Positions 5,790 through 6,927 of a stretch of DNA of 6,927 nt are shown in pieces. Every line of letters starts with the position of its first letter. The stretch's first letter is position 1. Made by a program: the position numbers and the translations under genes. Below the pieces are notes generated by a model. That model was given only the letters and a program-made list of their open reading frames with translations, did no database searches and had not been told where the DNA came from. The stretch covers positions 1 through 6,927 of the forward strand of contig CAAEKQ010000116.1 of assembly GCA_900756575.1 (NCBI GenBank). The letters are read 5' to 3'. Source of the DNA: an uncultured Oscillospiraceae bacterium. GTDB lineage: Bacteria > Bacillota > Clostridia > Oscillospirales > Oscillospiraceae.

Positions 5790-6623
5790 ATGAAAAAGAT
5801 TTGGATCACCGGCGCAAAGGGGCGCGTGGGCTCTGCCCTGACCCGTTATTTTGAGGGCTGGGGTTATAAAGTATTTGCAACAGATTTGGAGGACTGCGAC
5901 GTCTCCGATGAAGCCAGCGTGATGAAGCTGGCAGACCGGCAGCTTCCCGACGTCATCATCAACTGCGCAGGCTACACCAATATTGCCGCCTGCCAGGAAA
6001 ACCAGGAGATGGCCTATAAGGTCAACACCATCGGCGCCCGGAACCTTGCCATGGCGGCCCAGTCCACCGGCGCACTGCTGGTGCAGCTCTCCACCGACGA
6101 TATTTTCGACGGCACGGCTTCGGTACCCTATCACGAGTTCGACACTGCCGTTCCCCGGAGCACCTATGGCAAGTCCAAGCTGGCCGGTGAGGAGTTTGTC
6201 AAGACCCTGGCCGGGCGCTATCTCATCATCCGCTCCTGCTGGGTCTATGGCGGCGGCGGAGATATGGTGGAGCAGATCCTCACCGCAGCCGACAAGGGCG
6301 AGGTGCTGAAAATGGCCAACAACCAGATTGCCTCCCCCACCAGCATCAAGGAAATCGCCCGTACCATTGCCGCCATGCTGGATTCTCAGGGGTGCGGCAC
6401 CTATCATGTGGTGTGCAAGGGTTCGTGCAGCCGCTATGCCTTTGCCAAAGAGGTGCTGAAGAAGGCCCATAAGGAAGCCGTGGTGGAGCCTGTGATCGTG
6501 GAGGATCAGCGCCCCAACTATTCCGTGCTGGACACCATGATGCTGCGGATCACCGGCATCGAGGAGCCCAAGGAATGGACTGCCGCCCTCAGCGATTACA
6601 TCATCGAGAGTCATTTTGGCTAA
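5790..6623 (+). CDS. RmlD-like NAD(P)-dependent sugar-nucleotide reductase (extended SDR)
   Basis: 277 residues from ATG 5790, close to the usual length of dTDP-4-dehydrorhamnose reductases (about 280-300). That family reduces the 4-keto group of dTDP-4-keto-rhamnose, the last step of dTDP-L-rhamnose synthesis. The Rossmann glycine motif is G8-x2-G11-x2-G14. The family landmarks follow in order: NCAGYT 58-63, the STDDIFDG block 101-108 (usually STDYVFDG), the catalytic Y126-GKS-K130, RSCWVYG 148-154, NQIASPTS 178-185, and the C-terminal RPNYSVLDT 241-249. S101/T102, Y126 and K130 form the SDR catalytic group. No rmlA, rmlB or rmlC partner is in the window, so the true substrate is open; related stand-alone reductases act on other nucleotide sugars. 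It has its own promoter. The stop TAA is formed by one base of gene sequence plus the first two bases of the repeat element that follows, so the natural C-terminus may differ by a few residues. Confidence 0.88.
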   Translation: MKKIWITGAKGRVGSALTRYFEGWGYKVFATDLEDCDVSDEASVMKLADRQLPDVIINCAGYTNIAACQENQEMAYKVNTIGARNLAMAAQSTGALLVQLSTDDIFDGTASVPYHEFDTAVPRSTYGKSKLAGEEFVKTLAGRYLIIRSCWVYGGGGDMVEQILTAADKGEVLKMANNQIASPTSIKEIARTIAAMLDSQGCGTYHVVCKGSCSRYAFAKEVLKKAHKEAVVEPVIVEDQRPNYSVLDTMMLRITGIEEPKEWTAALSDYIIESHFG

Positions 6624-6640
6624 GGCAACACCGCACAAAT
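6622..6640 (+). repeat. Left terminal inverted repeat
   Basis: AAGGCAAcACCGCAcAAAT; the two lower-case bases differ from the right copy. The first two bases are part of the stop codon of the RmlD-like gene. Confidence 0.75.
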
Positions 6641-6877
6641 GCGTCTGCGGATTGCGTCGTCGCAAGCTTTGCATCCTTCGTTTTGCCCTTTTGGGGCAAA
6701 AGCTCAGTTGCGCCGTTGCTCCTCCTTACCCCACCAAACCCACTTCGTTGGGCTTTGCTGGGGGCCCCGAGATCTTTTCCGCCAGGAAGTCGTTTGTAAA
6801 ACCTTGAAATACACAAAGTATTCCTGCGGTTTTACACCGTTTTCTGACGAAAAATCTCTCGTCAGACTCTCTTGCCG

Positions 6878-6896
6878 ATTTATGCGGTATTGCCTT
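6878..6896 (-). repeat. Right terminal inverted repeat
   Basis: The minus strand reads AAGGCAAtACCGCAtAAAT, matching the left end at 17 of 19 positions. It is followed directly by TCATTTT, which also occurs at 6611-6617, four bases before the left end. Confidence 0.75.
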
Positions 6897-6927
6897 TCAT
6901 TTTCAAGTTCCCGCTCTGGTTTTCCCC

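Larger units (their letters stand above)
6622..6896. mobile_element. MITE-like structured repeat element with terminal inverted repeats
   Basis: The outer 19 bases on each side are imperfect inverted repeats (17 of 19 pair). Inside are several further hairpins: 6652-6656 with 6661-6665; 6681-6688 with 6694-6701 (TTTTGCCC/GGGCAAAA); 6729-6763, a long imperfect hairpin around TTCG; 6796-6803 with 6828-6835 (GTAAAACC/GGTTTTAC), enclosing 6808-6812 with 6818-6822; and 6843-6850 with 6859-6866. No transposase or convincing protein-coding frame is present. This architecture fits a non-autonomous miniature element or a dispersed structured repeat. It could also stop transcription of the upstream gene, as no other terminator is seen there. 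Multicopy status cannot be judged from one window. Confidence 0.65.

Noticed and set aside
76..6142. TTCGACA (inverted Spo0A box core) near 76, 4613 and 6135
   Set aside because: All three are inside coding sequence where the codons explain them; they show how often the 7-mer arises by chance here.
5757..6674. 305-codon open frame on the minus strand
   Set aside because: Antisense to the RmlD-like gene, begins inside the repeat element, and has no family motif.
6601..6816. Small frames on both strands in the terminal repeat element
   Set aside because: They run through hairpin arms and one crosses the inverted repeat into the rmlD-like gene. The element is better explained as structured non-coding DNA.
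1..6927. CRISPR arrays, tRNA or rRNA genes, phage or defence modules
   Set aside because: I found no regularly spaced repeats, cloverleaf-like segments, rRNA motifs or defence-family domains in any frame.

Overview
The window looks like a chromosomal segment of a GC-rich, endospore-forming Firmicute. The best fit is a Clostridia / Oscillospiraceae-type gut anaerobe. The reasons are a SpoIIE-type sporulation phosphatase, AAAGAGG/AAGGAG ribosome binding sites, sigma-A promoters with 17-base spacers, strong GC bias in third codon positions, and a compact repeat with terminal inverted repeats. This assignment is inferred from gene content and style; no marker gene for taxonomy is present.

Layout, left to right. 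(1) 1-1287 (+): the 3' part of a gene for a cysteine-rich right-handed beta-helix protein, ended by a good intrinsic terminator. (2) 1403-2644 (+): an M29-family metallo-aminopeptidase with its own promoter at 1342-1370. (3) A hairpin at 2656-2693, flanked by T-runs on both strands, separates it from the convergent gene 2700-3332 (-), a CYTH / triphosphate tunnel protein with a probable TTG start. (4) A 232-base divergent intergenic region carries a minus-strand sigma-A promoter for the CYTH gene. On the plus strand it has an atypical promoter for the next gene: a perfect TATAAT with its best -35-like element 21 bases away, preceded by a tandem 9-bp repeat. (5) 3565-5595 (+): a SpoIIE-like membrane phosphatase. 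(6) 5790-6623 (+): an RmlD-like sugar-nucleotide reductase with its own promoter. (7) 6622-6896: a roughly 275-bp repeat-like element with 19-bp imperfect terminal inverted repeats and several internal hairpins. Its first two bases complete the stop codon of the RmlD-like gene. The remaining 31 bases (6897-6927) hold nothing I can recognise.

The genes do not form one operon. Almost every gene has its own promoter, and terminators or strand switches separate them. The functional theme is mixed: a probable surface or exported beta-helix protein, peptide turnover, an inorganic polyphosphate/nucleotide-type tunnel enzyme, sporulation compartment signalling (SpoIIE dephosphorylates the anti-anti-sigma factor SpoIIAA to release sigma-F), and an orphan sugar-nucleotide reductase. 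I see no clear new multi-gene system. The observations most worth following are the Spo0A-type promoter architecture of spoIIE, the structured repeat element and its possible effect on the rmlD-like gene's 3' end, and the cysteine pattern of the beta-helix protein.
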